Counted from the stretch's first letter, positions 27,066-36,175 are shown. The stretch: DNA of 64,000 nucleotides from JACKCP01 sp034007295 (GCA_034007295.1 JAVERC010000009.1:33471-97470), one strand, 5' to 3'. Notes: a model not told the origin generated them from the letters alone. A program made the numbers and translations.

Positions 27066-28760
27066 ATGGCATATCTTGTTCTTGCCCGGAAATACCGTCC
27101 TCATGATTTTGATTCTGTAGTACATCAGGATCATGTCACAACTACGCTCAAAAATGCAATAACTCTCGGAAGAGTTGCCCATGCACATATTTTTACAGGT
27201 CCAAGAGGAACAGGTAAAACAACAATAGCAAGAATTCTTGCTAAATGCATGAATTGTGAAAACGGCCCTGCACCAGTCCCATGCGGAAAATGTATTTCAT
27301 GCATAGAAATAAGCAAGGGAAGAACATCTGATATAATTGAAATAGACGGAGCTTCAAATAACAGTGTTGAGCAGATAAGGGAGATAAGAGACAATCTCCA
27401 GTACAAACCATCGCACTCAAAATACAAGATATATATAATTGATGAAGTCCATATGCTCTCAACTGCAGCATTTAATGCTCTGCTTAAGTCACTTGAAGAA
27501 CCGCCTTCACATATAATGTTCCTTTTTGCAACAACAGAGCCCCATAAAGTACCTGTAACAATAATGTCAAGATGCCAGAGGCACGACCTTAAAAGAGTTC
27601 CATTAAATCTTCTGGTGAACCATCTTTCAAAAATATGCAAACTTGAAAATATATCAGCCTCGGAAGAAATATTAACAGAGATTGCTTCTGCTGGAGAAGG
27701 GTCTGTAAGAGATTCAATGAGCCTTCTTGACCAGATGATTTCATCGTCTTCAGACAATGAAATCACAATGGAGCAAATCAAAATGATTCTTGGGACAACT
27801 TCTTTTTCAATTATAAAAACAGCTCTTAAGTCAATATTTGAAAGAAACAGAGAAAATCTTATTTCAATAGTAAATGAGCTTTATTTTGCTGGAAATGACC
27901 TTAAAATTTTTTATATAAAGCTTACCGAATATCTAAGACATATAATTTTACTAAATATAAGTTCCAAAACAGCTTCTTTAAGTGATCTTCCAGAAAACCA
28001 CAAGACAGAACTTACAAATACAAGTGCTGGTTTTGATCTGTCTTATTTTACAAGGCTTCTTGACATTCTTTTAAAGGAAGAACAAAAAATAAGGCAAAGT
28101 GAAAACATAAGAATCCTTCTTGAAGTAATTTTGCTAAAACTTTGTGAAATTCCATCAACAAAAAATATTGAAACAATTATTTCAGATCTGGAAAAATTAA
28201 AACAAAAAGGAATTTCAAATAAACAAGATTATTCTGAAATAAAAAGTCCAAATAAACCCGAAACTAAAAACAAGCCTGAACTATCTGCAATTGAAAATAA
28301 GTCAATTGATTTTAAACCCGAAACTATCCAGGAAATACCTTTATCAGAAAATATTTCCGATGAAAAAAAATGGATATTTTGTGTACAAAAAATAAAAAAG
28401 GACAATCCCTCATGTGGAACTTTGTTTGAAAAAAATACAGATTTTATTTCTTTAAAAAATAATACTCTTGAAATAAGGGCAAAGGGTTTAAATTATCATG
28501 TGACAAATATTAAAAAAGGAAAAAGTCTTGCCGAAAAAATATCTTCACAAATTTTTGGCAAAAATATAGATTTAAAAATAATTGAAGATTATATTGAAAA
28601 TGAAGAGGCAAACAAAAAAACTCTGGAAAATGAAAAAATTTTAACATTTGCAAAAACCGATATTCTTGTGAAAGCTATACAGGATAAACTGAATGGGAAG
28701 ATTATCGGTGAAAAAATTTCTGATAAACCAAAAAATATTTCTATGGAGGATAATATATGA
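27066..28760 (+). CDS. dnaX: DNA polymerase III subunit tau/gamma
   Basis: The 564-residue clamp-loader ATPase begins LARKYRPHDFDSVV. It has Walker A GPRGTGKTT, four zinc cysteines in CMNCENGPAPVPCGKCISC, Walker B YIIDEVHMLS, and the SRC motif MSRCQRHDLKR. The C-terminal region after about residue 370 is a charged linker and a diverged polymerase-binding domain. A heptamer A AAA AAG occurs in zero frame at 28394-28400, and the -1 frame stops at 28427-28429, so a shorter gamma-like product is conceivable. The gene is followed by ybaB (ATGA overlap) and recR, the widespread dnaX-ybaB-recR order. Confidence 0.95.
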   Translation: MAYLVLARKYRPHDFDSVVHQDHVTTTLKNAITLGRVAHAHIFTGPRGTGKTTIARILAKCMNCENGPAPVPCGKCISCIEISKGRTSDIIEIDGASNNSVEQIREIRDNLQYKPSHSKYKIYIIDEVHMLSTAAFNALLKSLEEPPSHIMFLFATTEPHKVPVTIMSRCQRHDLKRVPLNLLVNHLSKICKLENISASEEILTEIASAGEGSVRDSMSLLDQMISSSSDNEITMEQIKMILGTTSFSIIKTALKSIFERNRENLISIVNELYFAGNDLKIFYIKLTEYLRHIILLNISSKTASLSDLPENHKTELTNTSAGFDLSYFTRLLDILLKEEQKIRQSENIRILLEVILLKLCEIPSTKNIETIISDLEKLKQKGISNKQDYSEIKSPNKPETKNKPELSAIENKSIDFKPETIQEIPLSENISDEKKWIFCVQKIKKDNPSCGTLFEKNTDFISLKNNTLEIRAKGLNYHVTNIKKGKSLAEKISSQIFGKNIDLKIIEDYIENEEANKKTLENEKILTFAKTDILVKAIQDKLNGKIIGEKISDKPKNISMEDNI

Positions 28761-29080
28761 AAGGTATGGGCGGCAATATGAATCAAATGATGAAGCAGGC
28801 TCAGAAACTTCAGGCGAAAATGCTGAAAATGCAGGAAGAAGTTGCACAAAAAACTGTTGAAGCAAGCTCAGGCGGTGGAATGGTAAAAGTTGTTGTAAAT
28901 GGAAAGCAAAATATTGTTTCCATTAAAATTGAAAAGGAAGCTGTAGACCCTGAAGATATTGAAATGCTTGAAGATCTTATTATTGCAGCAGTAAACGACG
29001 GGCTTAACAAATCCCAGGAAATGGTTTCAAAGGCTATGGGACAAATTACAGGTGGAATGAATATACCAGGCCTTATGTAA
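28757..29080 (+). CDS. YbaB/EbfC nucleoid-associated protein
   Basis: The 107-residue protein starts with a methionine/glycine-rich segment, then MMKQAQKLQAKMLKMQEEV, ASSGGGMVKVVVNGKQ and the helical tail, all typical of the YbaB/EbfC DNA-binding dimer. Its position between dnaX and recR is strongly conserved in bacteria. The start overlaps the dnaX stop. Confidence 0.93.
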   Translation: MKGMGGNMNQMMKQAQKLQAKMLKMQEEVAQKTVEASSGGGMVKVVVNGKQNIVSIKIEKEAVDPEDIEMLEDLIIAAVNDGLNKSQEMVSKAMGQITGGMNIPGLM

Positions 29081-29144
29081 AAAAATTCACTGATTTAGTT
29101 GAGCTTTAAAAATAAACGAAAATTGTCTGCTTTTTGGAGCATTA

Positions 29145-29753
29145 ATGTACGGATACCCTGAATCTGTAGCAAGACTTATTGAAGAATTCAGAAAACTTCC
29201 AGGTATTGGAGAAAAAACAGCTGAAAGATTAGTTCTTCATCTCCTTAAAACACCAGAATATGAAGCATTAAAACTTGCAGGAGCAATTGCTGGCTTAAAA
29301 AAAAATACCAAAATATGCAAAAAATGTTTTGCTCTGACAGATCAGGATATTTGCAAAATATGTGCTAGCGAAAAAAGAGACAAAAAAATTTTGTGCGTCG
29401 TTGAAAGACCTGCTGATATGGCTTCAATAGAAAAAAGCGGTTCATACAAAGGTTTATACCACATTCTTCAGGGAGCTATTTCTCCAATGGATGGAATAGG
29501 GCCGGATGAATTAAGAATTAAGGAACTTTTTAAAAGAATTCCAGATGAACAGATAAATGAAGTAATTATTGCAACCGGAACAAGTGTTGAAGGTGAAGCA
29601 ACTGCTTCATTTATTGCAGATAAATTAAAAAAAATGTTTAGCCGGATTAAAATATCAAGAATCGCTTCAGGTATCCCAATGGGTGGAGATCTCAAATATT
29701 TTGACCAGGTTACTCTAAAAAGAGCAATGGAAAAGCGTTATGATTTCAAATAA
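29145..29753 (+). CDS. recR: Recombination mediator RecR
   Basis: The 202-residue protein has the helix-hairpin-helix LPGIGEKTAERLVLHLL, a four-cysteine zinc finger (CKKCFALTDQDICKIC), the Toprim segment KKILCVVERPADMASIE and the conserved SPMDGIGPDELRI, plus the C-terminal RIASGIPMGGDLKYFDQVTL. It loads RecA at gapped DNA with RecO and RecF. Length is normal and no feature is missing. Confidence 0.95.
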   Translation: MYGYPESVARLIEEFRKLPGIGEKTAERLVLHLLKTPEYEALKLAGAIAGLKKNTKICKKCFALTDQDICKICASEKRDKKILCVVERPADMASIEKSGSYKGLYHILQGAISPMDGIGPDELRIKELFKRIPDEQINEVIIATGTSVEGEATASFIADKLKKMFSRIKISRIASGIPMGGDLKYFDQVTLKRAMEKRYDFK

Positions 29754-30183
29754 AAAAATGTCAAATTTCTTTGAATGTTCCCAATGTGGAGACTGCTGTT
29801 CAGGCCATGGAGGAACATATGTTGATGAAAAAAAAATAAAGGAAATAGCTGATTTTTTAAATATAACTGAAGAAGAGCTCAAAAAAAATTACCTTTGCCG
29901 GTCATCTTCAGGAAGATATATGATTTCTTGCGGCAAAGACGGAAAGTGTATATTTTTTAATAAAAATTGTACAATTCATCCTGTTAAGCCAAGAATGTGC
30001 AGGGAATGGCCTTTTATTCCAGCTGTAATAAAAGTACCTGAAAACTGGAAGCAGATGGCTCAAGCATGTCCAGGCATAAAAAAACAGGCTGAAATATCAG
30101 ATTTAAAAAAATTTACTTTAGAATATCTAAAAGCTACCAGAACTGATGAAGAACTGGCTGAACTTGAAAAAATAGCAAACTAA
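29740..30183 (+). CDS. YkgJ-type cysteine-rich (zinc/iron chelate-binding) protein
   Basis: The 147-residue protein has the CxxCxxCC pattern ECSQCGDCCSG near the N-terminus, CGKDGKCIFF and CTIHPVKPRMCREWPF, which together define the YkgJ/UPF0153 family thought to bind a metal or Fe-S cluster. The reaction is unknown. The ATG at 29740 overlaps recR by 14 bases. An ATG at 29758 would start six codons later and is equally acceptable. Confidence 0.75.
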   Translation: MISNKKMSNFFECSQCGDCCSGHGGTYVDEKKIKEIADFLNITEEELKKNYLCRSSSGRYMISCGKDGKCIFFNKNCTIHPVKPRMCREWPFIPAVIKVPENWKQMAQACPGIKKQAEISDLKKFTLEYLKATRTDEELAELEKIAN

Positions 30184-30194
30184 AAAGGTTTTTA

Positions 30195-30980
30195 ATGATT
30201 GGAATTTTTGATTCAGGAATTGGCGGTCTTACAACGGTAAAAGCAATAACAGACAGACTACCTCACGCAGATATTCTTTACTTTGGAGATACAGCAAGAA
30301 CCCCTTACGGCTCAAAAAGTGCAGATACAATACGAAGCTATTCTGTTGAAAATGGAGATTTTTTAATCAAAAAAGGTGCAAAGATCATTATAATTGCATG
30401 CAATACAGCATCAAGTGCAGCAACCGATCTTTTAAGGCAAAGATATGATATCCCTGTTTTTGAAGTTATAACTCCTGCTGTTGAACTTGCAGTTCAAACA
30501 ACACGCAATAAAAAAATTGGCATAATTGGAACAAGAGCAACCATTTCAAGCGGAATTTATGAAAGAAATATTAACCTGCTTGATCCTGAAATAAAAGTTC
30601 TTTCAAATTCATCTCCACTTCTTGTTCCTTTAATTGAAGAAGGTTTTCTTGATACTCCTGAAACAAAAAGAATTTTAAAAAAATACCTTATACCTTTAAA
30701 AACAAGGCAGATAGATACTCTGATTTTAGGATGTACCCACTACCCAATTTTAAAAAAATTAATTGCAGCAAAAGCCGGCAAAAGAGTCAAAATTATTGAT
30801 TCTTCAACTGCTATTGCACAAAGTGTTGTAAATTTTATAGATTCACATGAAAATGGAAAAATTTTAACAGGATCGAGCGGAAAAAGAGATTTTTATGTAT
30901 CTGACATAACTCCTCAATTTGGAAATCTTGCAAAAAATATATTAAAGGCACCAGTAGATCTTATTCACAGAGAACTTTAA
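30195..30980 (+). CDS. murI: Glutamate racemase
   Basis: The 261-residue protein has MIGIFDSGIGGLTTVKAI, DTARTPYGSKS, the first catalytic cysteine in IIACNTASS and the second in LGCTHYPIL. It makes D-glutamate for peptidoglycan in the cytoplasm. All active-site motifs are intact. It closes the run from dnaX and is convergent with the ClC gene. A weak A/T hairpin lies between them. Confidence 0.95.
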   Translation: MIGIFDSGIGGLTTVKAITDRLPHADILYFGDTARTPYGSKSADTIRSYSVENGDFLIKKGAKIIIIACNTASSAATDLLRQRYDIPVFEVITPAVELAVQTTRNKKIGIIGTRATISSGIYERNINLLDPEIKVLSNSSPLLVPLIEEGFLDTPETKRILKKYLIPLKTRQIDTLILGCTHYPILKKLIAAKAGKRVKIIDSSTAIAQSVVNFIDSHENGKILTGSSGKRDFYVSDITPQFGNLAKNILKAPVDLIHREL

Positions 30981-31029
30981 AACCAGAAAAATTTCAAATT
31001 TTTGAGTTTCTAGAATAAAAATTTATACA

Positions 31030-32766
31030 CTAAATTTCTGAAGTCTGAACCATGAGTTCTTTTCTATACTGATCAAGAAGTGTTCCCTTTGATATTATGC
31101 CCATAAATTTTCTTCCTGAAAGAACAGGAATACTGAACATGGAATACTCGTCCATAATATCAAGAGCCTCTTTTAATTCAGTATCCGGAGAAATAACCGG
31201 AATTTCAGAATCCATTATCTGATAAATAAAAACTGTTTCATACATAAGAGAATCAAGCAGATATGGTCTTATATGATCAAGATGAACAACACCTAAAAAA
31301 TCCTTAGTTTTTCTGTCAACAACAGGGAAAAAATTTCTTTTGGAAACTTTAAGCAGATAAATAAGCTCCTTAAGCCGCATATCATTAAATACTTCAAGGC
31401 AGTCTTTTTCAAGTATTTCTTCGACTTTAAGGTCTGAAAGAACTTTTGCATCAGTACCAGGACGAAGAAGAGTCCCCTTTTCAACCAGTTCCTTAAGATA
31501 AACAGAAGCAGGTTCCAAATACCGGCAAATAACAGAAGAAAGTGAAGACACAATTATAAGAGGAACAATAACTTCATAACCTCCTGTAATTTCGACAATA
31601 AGAAAAATTCCTGTAAGAGGTGCCTGTAAAACCCCTGCCATAACCCCAGACATTCCAAGAAGAGCAAAACCGCCCTCACTTACAAGATTTGCCTCTGGAA
31701 AAATTAATGTAAAAACCCTGTAAAAAACAACCCCTGTAAAACTTCCAATTACAAGGGAAGGTGCAAAAACACCTCCGGAACCTCCCCATCCAAGAGTAAT
31801 TGCAGTTGCAATTATTTTTGCAAAAAGTGCAACACCTGCAATGGCAAGTCCTGTGCTGTAAGTTCCTGAAATAAGTTCTCTTATTGAATGATAGCCTTCA
31901 CCCAGTGCATCAGGAATAAAAAAGCCGATAATTCCAACAGCACATCCGCCCAATCCTGCCTTAACAAAAAAAGTAAGTCTGAATTTTTTTTCAAATGATG
32001 ATGCAAGCTTGTTGCTCTTTTCCATTGACCTTGTAAATAAAACAGAAATAACAGCTGTAAAAACAGCAAGAAGAGCTGCTGCAATAAGATCATCAAAACC
32101 TATGTTAAATCCACTGTTGCTGAAAGGGATCTGGTTTCCCCTCAAGAATCTGCTAAGTTCTGTCCCTGCAACTGATGCAATAGCTACAGGCACAAGATAA
32201 ATAGTATTCCATTCTGCAAGAATCACTTCAAGGGTAAAAATTATGCCTGATACCGGAGCATTAAATATTGCAGAAATTGCTGAGGCAGTACCGCAGCCAA
32301 GAAGAGTGATTCTTTGTCTTTCATTTAATGAAAAAAGCCTTGCAATATTGGAACCTATTGCAGCTCCGCTGTAAAGGATTGGTGCTTCAGGCCCTGCCGA
32401 GCCTCCGCTTCCTATTGTCAAAATACTTGAAAAAAGCCTTGAAAATATTGACCTTACCTTTAAAAGTCCGCCTTTTTTGGACACAGAATAAATAACATCA
32501 GGGACTCCGTGGCCTTTATCGTCTCTGATTATTTTTTTTAAAAAAACACAAGAACAAATCGCACCAACACCAGGGAAAAAAAATGCCCACCAATACTGCC
32601 TGAAAACATGTAAATGTTCATAGCAGAACTCAAGTGAATAATTTAAAAACACAGCTGCAAATCCGCCTAGAATACCAACAATAAGAGCCATGATAAGTAA
32701 AAGAAAATTCTCGTCAAAACTAAAAATAATTGATTGTGCCTGCCTTTTTAAAAACACCCTTCTCAA
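31030..32766 (-). CDS. ClC-family chloride channel/antiporter with CBS domains
   Basis: The 578-residue protein has about ten membrane helices and the ClC signatures GSGGSAGPEAP near residue 118 (with the gating glutamate), GCGTASAISAIFNAPVSGI, and GWGGSGGVFAPSL. The last 130 residues form a pair of CBS domains that may bind nucleotides. It exchanges chloride or another anion for protons at the inner membrane. It begins 10 bases after an HTH-EIIA gene on the same strand. The Tyr/Ser anion site cannot be judged by eye, so fluoride or nitrate specificity stays open. Confidence 0.9.
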   Translation of the reverse strand: MRRVFLKRQAQSIIFSFDENFLLLIMALIVGILGGFAAVFLNYSLEFCYEHLHVFRQYWWAFFFPGVGAICSCVFLKKIIRDDKGHGVPDVIYSVSKKGGLLKVRSIFSRLFSSILTIGSGGSAGPEAPILYSGAAIGSNIARLFSLNERQRITLLGCGTASAISAIFNAPVSGIIFTLEVILAEWNTIYLVPVAIASVAGTELSRFLRGNQIPFSNSGFNIGFDDLIAAALLAVFTAVISVLFTRSMEKSNKLASSFEKKFRLTFFVKAGLGGCAVGIIGFFIPDALGEGYHSIRELISGTYSTGLAIAGVALFAKIIATAITLGWGGSGGVFAPSLVIGSFTGVVFYRVFTLIFPEANLVSEGGFALLGMSGVMAGVLQAPLTGIFLIVEITGGYEVIVPLIIVSSLSSVICRYLEPASVYLKELVEKGTLLRPGTDAKVLSDLKVEEILEKDCLEVFNDMRLKELIYLLKVSKRNFFPVVDRKTKDFLGVVHLDHIRPYLLDSLMYETVFIYQIMDSEIPVISPDTELKEALDIMDEYSMFSIPVLSGRKFMGIISKGTLLDQYRKELMVQTSEI

Positions 32767-32776
32767 AACTTATCTC

Positions 32777-33457
32777 CTATTGATTCAAAAGCTGATTTTC
32801 AAAAAATTCTATTTCACTGATAATTTTTTCCATGGGGGGCTTATTTTTTAAAAAAGCAATAAAATTTTCATGCCTCAGACAGTAAGAAAGATTTGACAAA
32901 AGCTTTAAATGCTCCTTTACATTTCTTGAAACAATAAAAAAAAGGACAAAAACCAAACTTTTGTCAATTGAATCAAATTCAAGGGGTTCCTTTGGGAAAA
33001 CAATTGCAATTAGAGGTGAATCAAAAAGGTTATCTAGCGGTTCCCTTGGGTGAGGTATAGCCACACCTTTTCCAATTCCTGTTGAAGAAAGCTCTTCCCT
33101 TTCAAGCAAACGCTTTAAAAATTCATTTTTATTTTCGTCATCATCTATGCCAAGGTTTTTTATTACAAAAGAAAAAATATCTTCTTTTGTGCTTCCTTCA
33201 ACATCGTACAAAACTATGCCCCTTGAAACCGCAGACGAAAGAATTTGAGTGCCTGAATCCAATACTTTTTTTTCAATGCATTTTTTTTCGGAAAAAGAAA
33301 AATGATTTCTTTTTGCCCATTCATTTAATTTTTCTTCTTTAAATATGCAGATATCTTCAGACCTGTTAATTGGAACCCTTCCCTGTCTGATCCACCTTTT
33401 TAAGGTGTTTACCGGAAGATTTAAAAGTGATGCAGCGTCGTTTATATGGAGCTTCAT
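32777..33457 (-). CDS. HTH (excisionase/MerR-like) fused to PTS EIIA-type domain
   Basis: The 226-residue protein has an N-terminal helix-turn-helix (INDAASLLNLPVNTLKRWIRQG) and a C-terminal PtsN-like EIIA domain. The phosphoacceptor site is VAIPHPREP (H136). No sugar EIIB or EIIC gene lies nearby, so a regulatory role is likely. The gene directly precedes the ClC gene on the same strand, suggesting joint expression and perhaps control of ion flux, as the Ntr-PTS does for K+ transporters. The pairing is discussed in the findings. Confidence 0.8.
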   Translation of the reverse strand: MKLHINDAASLLNLPVNTLKRWIRQGRVPINRSEDICIFKEEKLNEWAKRNHFSFSEKKCIEKKVLDSGTQILSSAVSRGIVLYDVEGSTKEDIFSFVIKNLGIDDDENKNEFLKRLLEREELSSTGIGKGVAIPHPREPLDNLFDSPLIAIVFPKEPLEFDSIDKSLVFVLFFIVSRNVKEHLKLLSNLSYCLRHENFIAFLKNKPPMEKIISEIEFFENQLLNQ

Positions 33458-33589
33458 TTTTATTTCCGTTCTTTCAGTTTAAAGGTCGTAAATAGCCGAC
33501 AAGTTAATTAAAATCAACTTTATAATCTATATTCTGACAGTTTTTTAATCAAGGGATAATATAATTTCCAGATAAATTAAAAAGGAGGC

Positions 33590-33625
33590 TGCTGATCAAA
33601 AGACTGATTTTTTGTTTAATCAGCA
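33590..33625 (-). terminator. Possible terminator after motAB
   Basis: On the minus strand TGCTGAT (33625-33619) pairs with ATCAGCA (33596-33590), followed after a short gap by TTTTTAA. It lies directly after the motB stop. The loop is long and the T run short, so it is tentative. The remaining 33458-33589 shows no clear feature. Confidence 0.35.
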
Positions 33626-33626
33626 C

Positions 33627-34442
33627 TTATCTATAAAGAGAGTTTTCTATGGCCTGCCTTCTGTAAACTATTTCAACTCTTCTGTTTTTTGCTCTTCCGC
33701 TTGGTGTATCGTTTGTATCAACAGGCCGAAAACTTGCATAGCCTGCTGCAGAAAGAAGTCTTGGATCAAGACCTTTTTCAACAAAAAACCTTACAACCTC
33801 GGTTGCTCTTCTTGAAGAAAGCTCCCAGTTGGAAGGAAAAAAATTTGTATCTATTGGTACATTGTCGGTATGTCCCGCAATTTCAATCGGGTATCTGAAC
33901 TGTTTTAAAACTGCAATAATTTTTACAAGAATATCAAGGCCTTCTTCTGTAATTTCAGCCTGACCGGTTCTAAAAAGAATAAGATCTGAAATAGTTATTA
34001 CAGCACCTTCTTCAGTTTCTTTAACATCAACCATTCCAGCAAGCTGATTAAACATAACAAGCTCTTTAACATCGCTTACAATATCTTTTATTTCCTTTTG
34101 GATCATGGTTCCAATTTCATCAACTGACTGCTTTTCAGGCTTTGACTCATCAGGCCTTGCATTCTGCATAACAAGCCCTTCACGCGTACCAGCTTCGGGT
34201 ATTGTCTGCACGCCAAGAGCACTTCTCAATGACTGAACAAGTTCCTTAAATGTTTCTTCCTGAATTGTACTCATGGCAAAAAGAAGAACAAAAAAACACA
34301 TTAAAAGAGTAACAAGGTCTGCAAAAGTCGCCATCCATGCAGGTGCACCAGGAGAGCATTCTTCATTGCTGCTGCTGTTTCCTTCGGAAAGGCCAAAACT
34401 TTTTTCTTCTTCAGTATTTGAATTTTCTTCAGCCATTTTCAA
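33627..34442 (-). CDS. motB: Flagellar motor stator protein MotB (OmpA-like domain)
   Basis: The 271-residue protein has one membrane helix (TFADLVTLLMCFFVLLFAM) with the ion-binding aspartate in TFADL, and a C-terminal OmpA/peptidoglycan-binding domain (IEIAGHTDNVPI, NWELSSRRATEVVRFF). It anchors the stator to the cell wall. The start overlaps the motA stop as ATGA. PomB/MotB type is discussed with motA. Its presence with cheX indicates a functional flagellar system elsewhere. Confidence 0.92.
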   Translation of the reverse strand: MKMAEENSNTEEEKSFGLSEGNSSSNEECSPGAPAWMATFADLVTLLMCFFVLLFAMSTIQEETFKELVQSLRSALGVQTIPEAGTREGLVMQNARPDESKPEKQSVDEIGTMIQKEIKDIVSDVKELVMFNQLAGMVDVKETEEGAVITISDLILFRTGQAEITEEGLDILVKIIAVLKQFRYPIEIAGHTDNVPIDTNFFPSNWELSSRRATEVVRFFVEKGLDPRLLSAAGYASFRPVDTNDTPSGRAKNRRVEIVYRRQAIENSLYR

Positions 34443-35212
34443 CCTGCCTGTGCAGCATCAGCACTGTTCTTTTTATTCATAAGATAAACCTTGAGTTTTT
34501 CTTCCATAAGTCTTGGATGCTCACCTTCACGTATTGAAATAACCCCCTCAAATAAAAGGTTCATATTGGTTATTTCCTGCTCACTTCTCAATTTTAATTT
34601 ATCTGCCATTGGAAGAAACAAGAGGTTTGCCAAAATGGCACCGTAAAATGTAGTTATCATGGCAACTGCCATTTTAGGCCCAATTGAAGAAGGATCATCT
34701 AGATTTGCAAGCATCTGAATTAGGCCGATAAGGGTTCCTACCATTCCAAAGGCTGGTGCATAGGCTCCAAGTGAAGTAAAAATATTGATTCCAATTTTAT
34801 TCTGCTGCTGAACCATGGCCATTTTTTTCTGCATTACCTGTGCTATATCCCCTGTTTTTACTCCGTCTACAGTCATTTGTAAGGCACTTGCAAAATAAGG
34901 GTCATTAATTGAGCTGATATCTCCTTCAATGGATAAAAGACCGCCCTTTCTTGCCTTGTTAGAAATTTCTATAAGCCTGTCTATTAAAATCTGGGGATCT
35001 TCAATTTTAAACTTAAAAATTCTTACAAGAGCTTTTACAAGTTTTAAAAAATCAGGCAAAGGATAACCAACCATTGCAGCTGCAATAGTTCCACCAAAAA
35101 CAATAATAACAGAAGGAATATTTATAAAAAGTCCAAGACCGCTTCCAAGAAGTATAGATATAATAATTACTGCAAAACCTGATACAATTCCAATTATGGA
35201 GGTAATATCCAT
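34439..35212 (-). CDS. motA: Flagellar motor stator protein MotA (PomA-like)
   Basis: The 257-residue protein has four membrane helices and the stator core GMVGTLIGLIQML plus DDPSSIGPKMAVAMITTFYG and LANLLFLPMADKLKLRS. These match the PomA branch (sodium-type stators) more closely than E. coli MotA, which is nearer 295 residues. A polar face with threonines in the third and fourth helices fits Na+ transport. It forms a 5:2 complex with MotB. A degenerate HD-GYP gene starts 16 bases upstream on the same strand. Confidence 0.9.
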   Translation of the reverse strand: MDITSIIGIVSGFAVIIISILLGSGLGLFINIPSVIIVFGGTIAAAMVGYPLPDFLKLVKALVRIFKFKIEDPQILIDRLIEISNKARKGGLLSIEGDISSINDPYFASALQMTVDGVKTGDIAQVMQKKMAMVQQQNKIGINIFTSLGAYAPAFGMVGTLIGLIQMLANLDDPSSIGPKMAVAMITTFYGAILANLLFLPMADKLKLRSEQEITNMNLLFEGVISIREGEHPRLMEEKLKVYLMNKKNSADAAQAG

Positions 35213-35228
35213 AAAAAGCTCCCGAATT

Positions 35229-36083
35229 TTATTTATTAATTACTAATATTGTGTCAGTAACAGACTCACTTAAATCAAAAGAAATAATTTTTTCTATATT
35301 TTTTTTTTCAAGTCTTGTTCCTGAAGGAAGAAGCATAGCACCCCGTTTTGAAAAAATGCCTGATTTTAAAACCATTCCCGGTTTAAGTTTATGTACATTT
35401 ACAGCCTTTATCTGCAAATCTGAAAACAAATCTTTTCTTTGAAGTACTTTAAAAAGAACAGAAACAGAATCTGGATCCAAATTTTTGCCGGAAAAATAAT
35501 CAAGTTTTTCAATTATCTGATTTATTGAATAATTTTTAAAATAAAAATTATAATAAAAAGCTGCAGCTCTTACAATTCTTATTTCAAGACAGACATTTTT
35601 GCCTTTTTTGGAATTTGCACCGCTTCCGTCAAAAAATTCGTCAAGATCTTTAAAAACTGAAGATATTTTTTTAAGCTCAGAAAATTTTTCAAGCAGAAAA
35701 AGGCTTTTTTCAGGATAAAATTTTAATTCATCACCCTTATTGTCAACAAACATAAGCCCTGTAAGATGAAGTCTTGATACTGCATCAATTATTTTAATTT
35801 TTGAAAGCTCAAGCTCAAACTCTTCACCAATTGCTTTTGCAAGCACTGCAACTTTTTTTGAATAATGACTGTCATTTTTAATAAGAGTTGAGGATAATAT
35901 CTCCAAAGTTTGAACTGCTGCTACATTATCAGATTTAAGCCTTTTTTTTAAATCCCCTGCCATATCTGAATATTTTTTTCTTTCAGCAATAAGAGATTGT
36001 ACCTGATCCATTGACTGGTCGAGTTTTTGACGGGAATCCTTTAGTAATAAATATTCAGTTTTGCTTATTGAAAGGTAGGACAT
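35229..36083 (-). CDS. Degenerate HD-GYP-like protein next to motAB
   Basis: The 284-residue protein has an N-terminal coiled coil (SRQKLDQSMDQVQSLIAERK). A helical region follows: NDSHYSKKVAVLAKAIGEEF and DAVSRLHLTGLM line up with the HD-GYP positions H..RVA and LLHDIGK, but the HD pair reads HL and the GK reads GL, and no GYP motif follows. The C-terminus KLKPGMVLKSGIFSKRGAMLLPSGTRL is the module that often ends HD-GYP proteins. I infer an enzymatically dead c-di-GMP-related protein. It lies just upstream of motA and may modulate the motor. Confidence 0.55.
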   Translation of the reverse strand: MSYLSISKTEYLLLKDSRQKLDQSMDQVQSLIAERKKYSDMAGDLKKRLKSDNVAAVQTLEILSSTLIKNDSHYSKKVAVLAKAIGEEFELELSKIKIIDAVSRLHLTGLMFVDNKGDELKFYPEKSLFLLEKFSELKKISSVFKDLDEFFDGSGANSKKGKNVCLEIRIVRAAAFYYNFYFKNYSINQIIEKLDYFSGKNLDPDSVSVLFKVLQRKDLFSDLQIKAVNVHKLKPGMVLKSGIFSKRGAMLLPSGTRLEKKNIEKIISFDLSESVTDTILVINK

Positions 36084-36175
36084 CTCAATCCAGACTAATT
36101 TTATGGGAAACAGGGTGAATTAAAAAAATGGTACTAAAAAATCAAACTAAAATAATTTTTGTTTATTTTTAAATA

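Noticed and set aside
27131..27781. 216-codon open frame antisense to dnaX
   Set aside because: It lies wholly inside conserved dnaX ATPase sequence; its protein shows no domain and mirrors dnaX codons.
30981..31029. AAAAATTT/AAATTTTT hairpin between murI and the ClC gene as terminator
   Set aside because: The stem is entirely A/T and symmetric, with no convincing T run; too weak to list.
32777..33457. EIIA protein as part of a sugar phosphotransferase system
   Set aside because: No EIIB, EIIC, HPr or sugar-metabolism gene is nearby, and the protein has a DNA-binding head.
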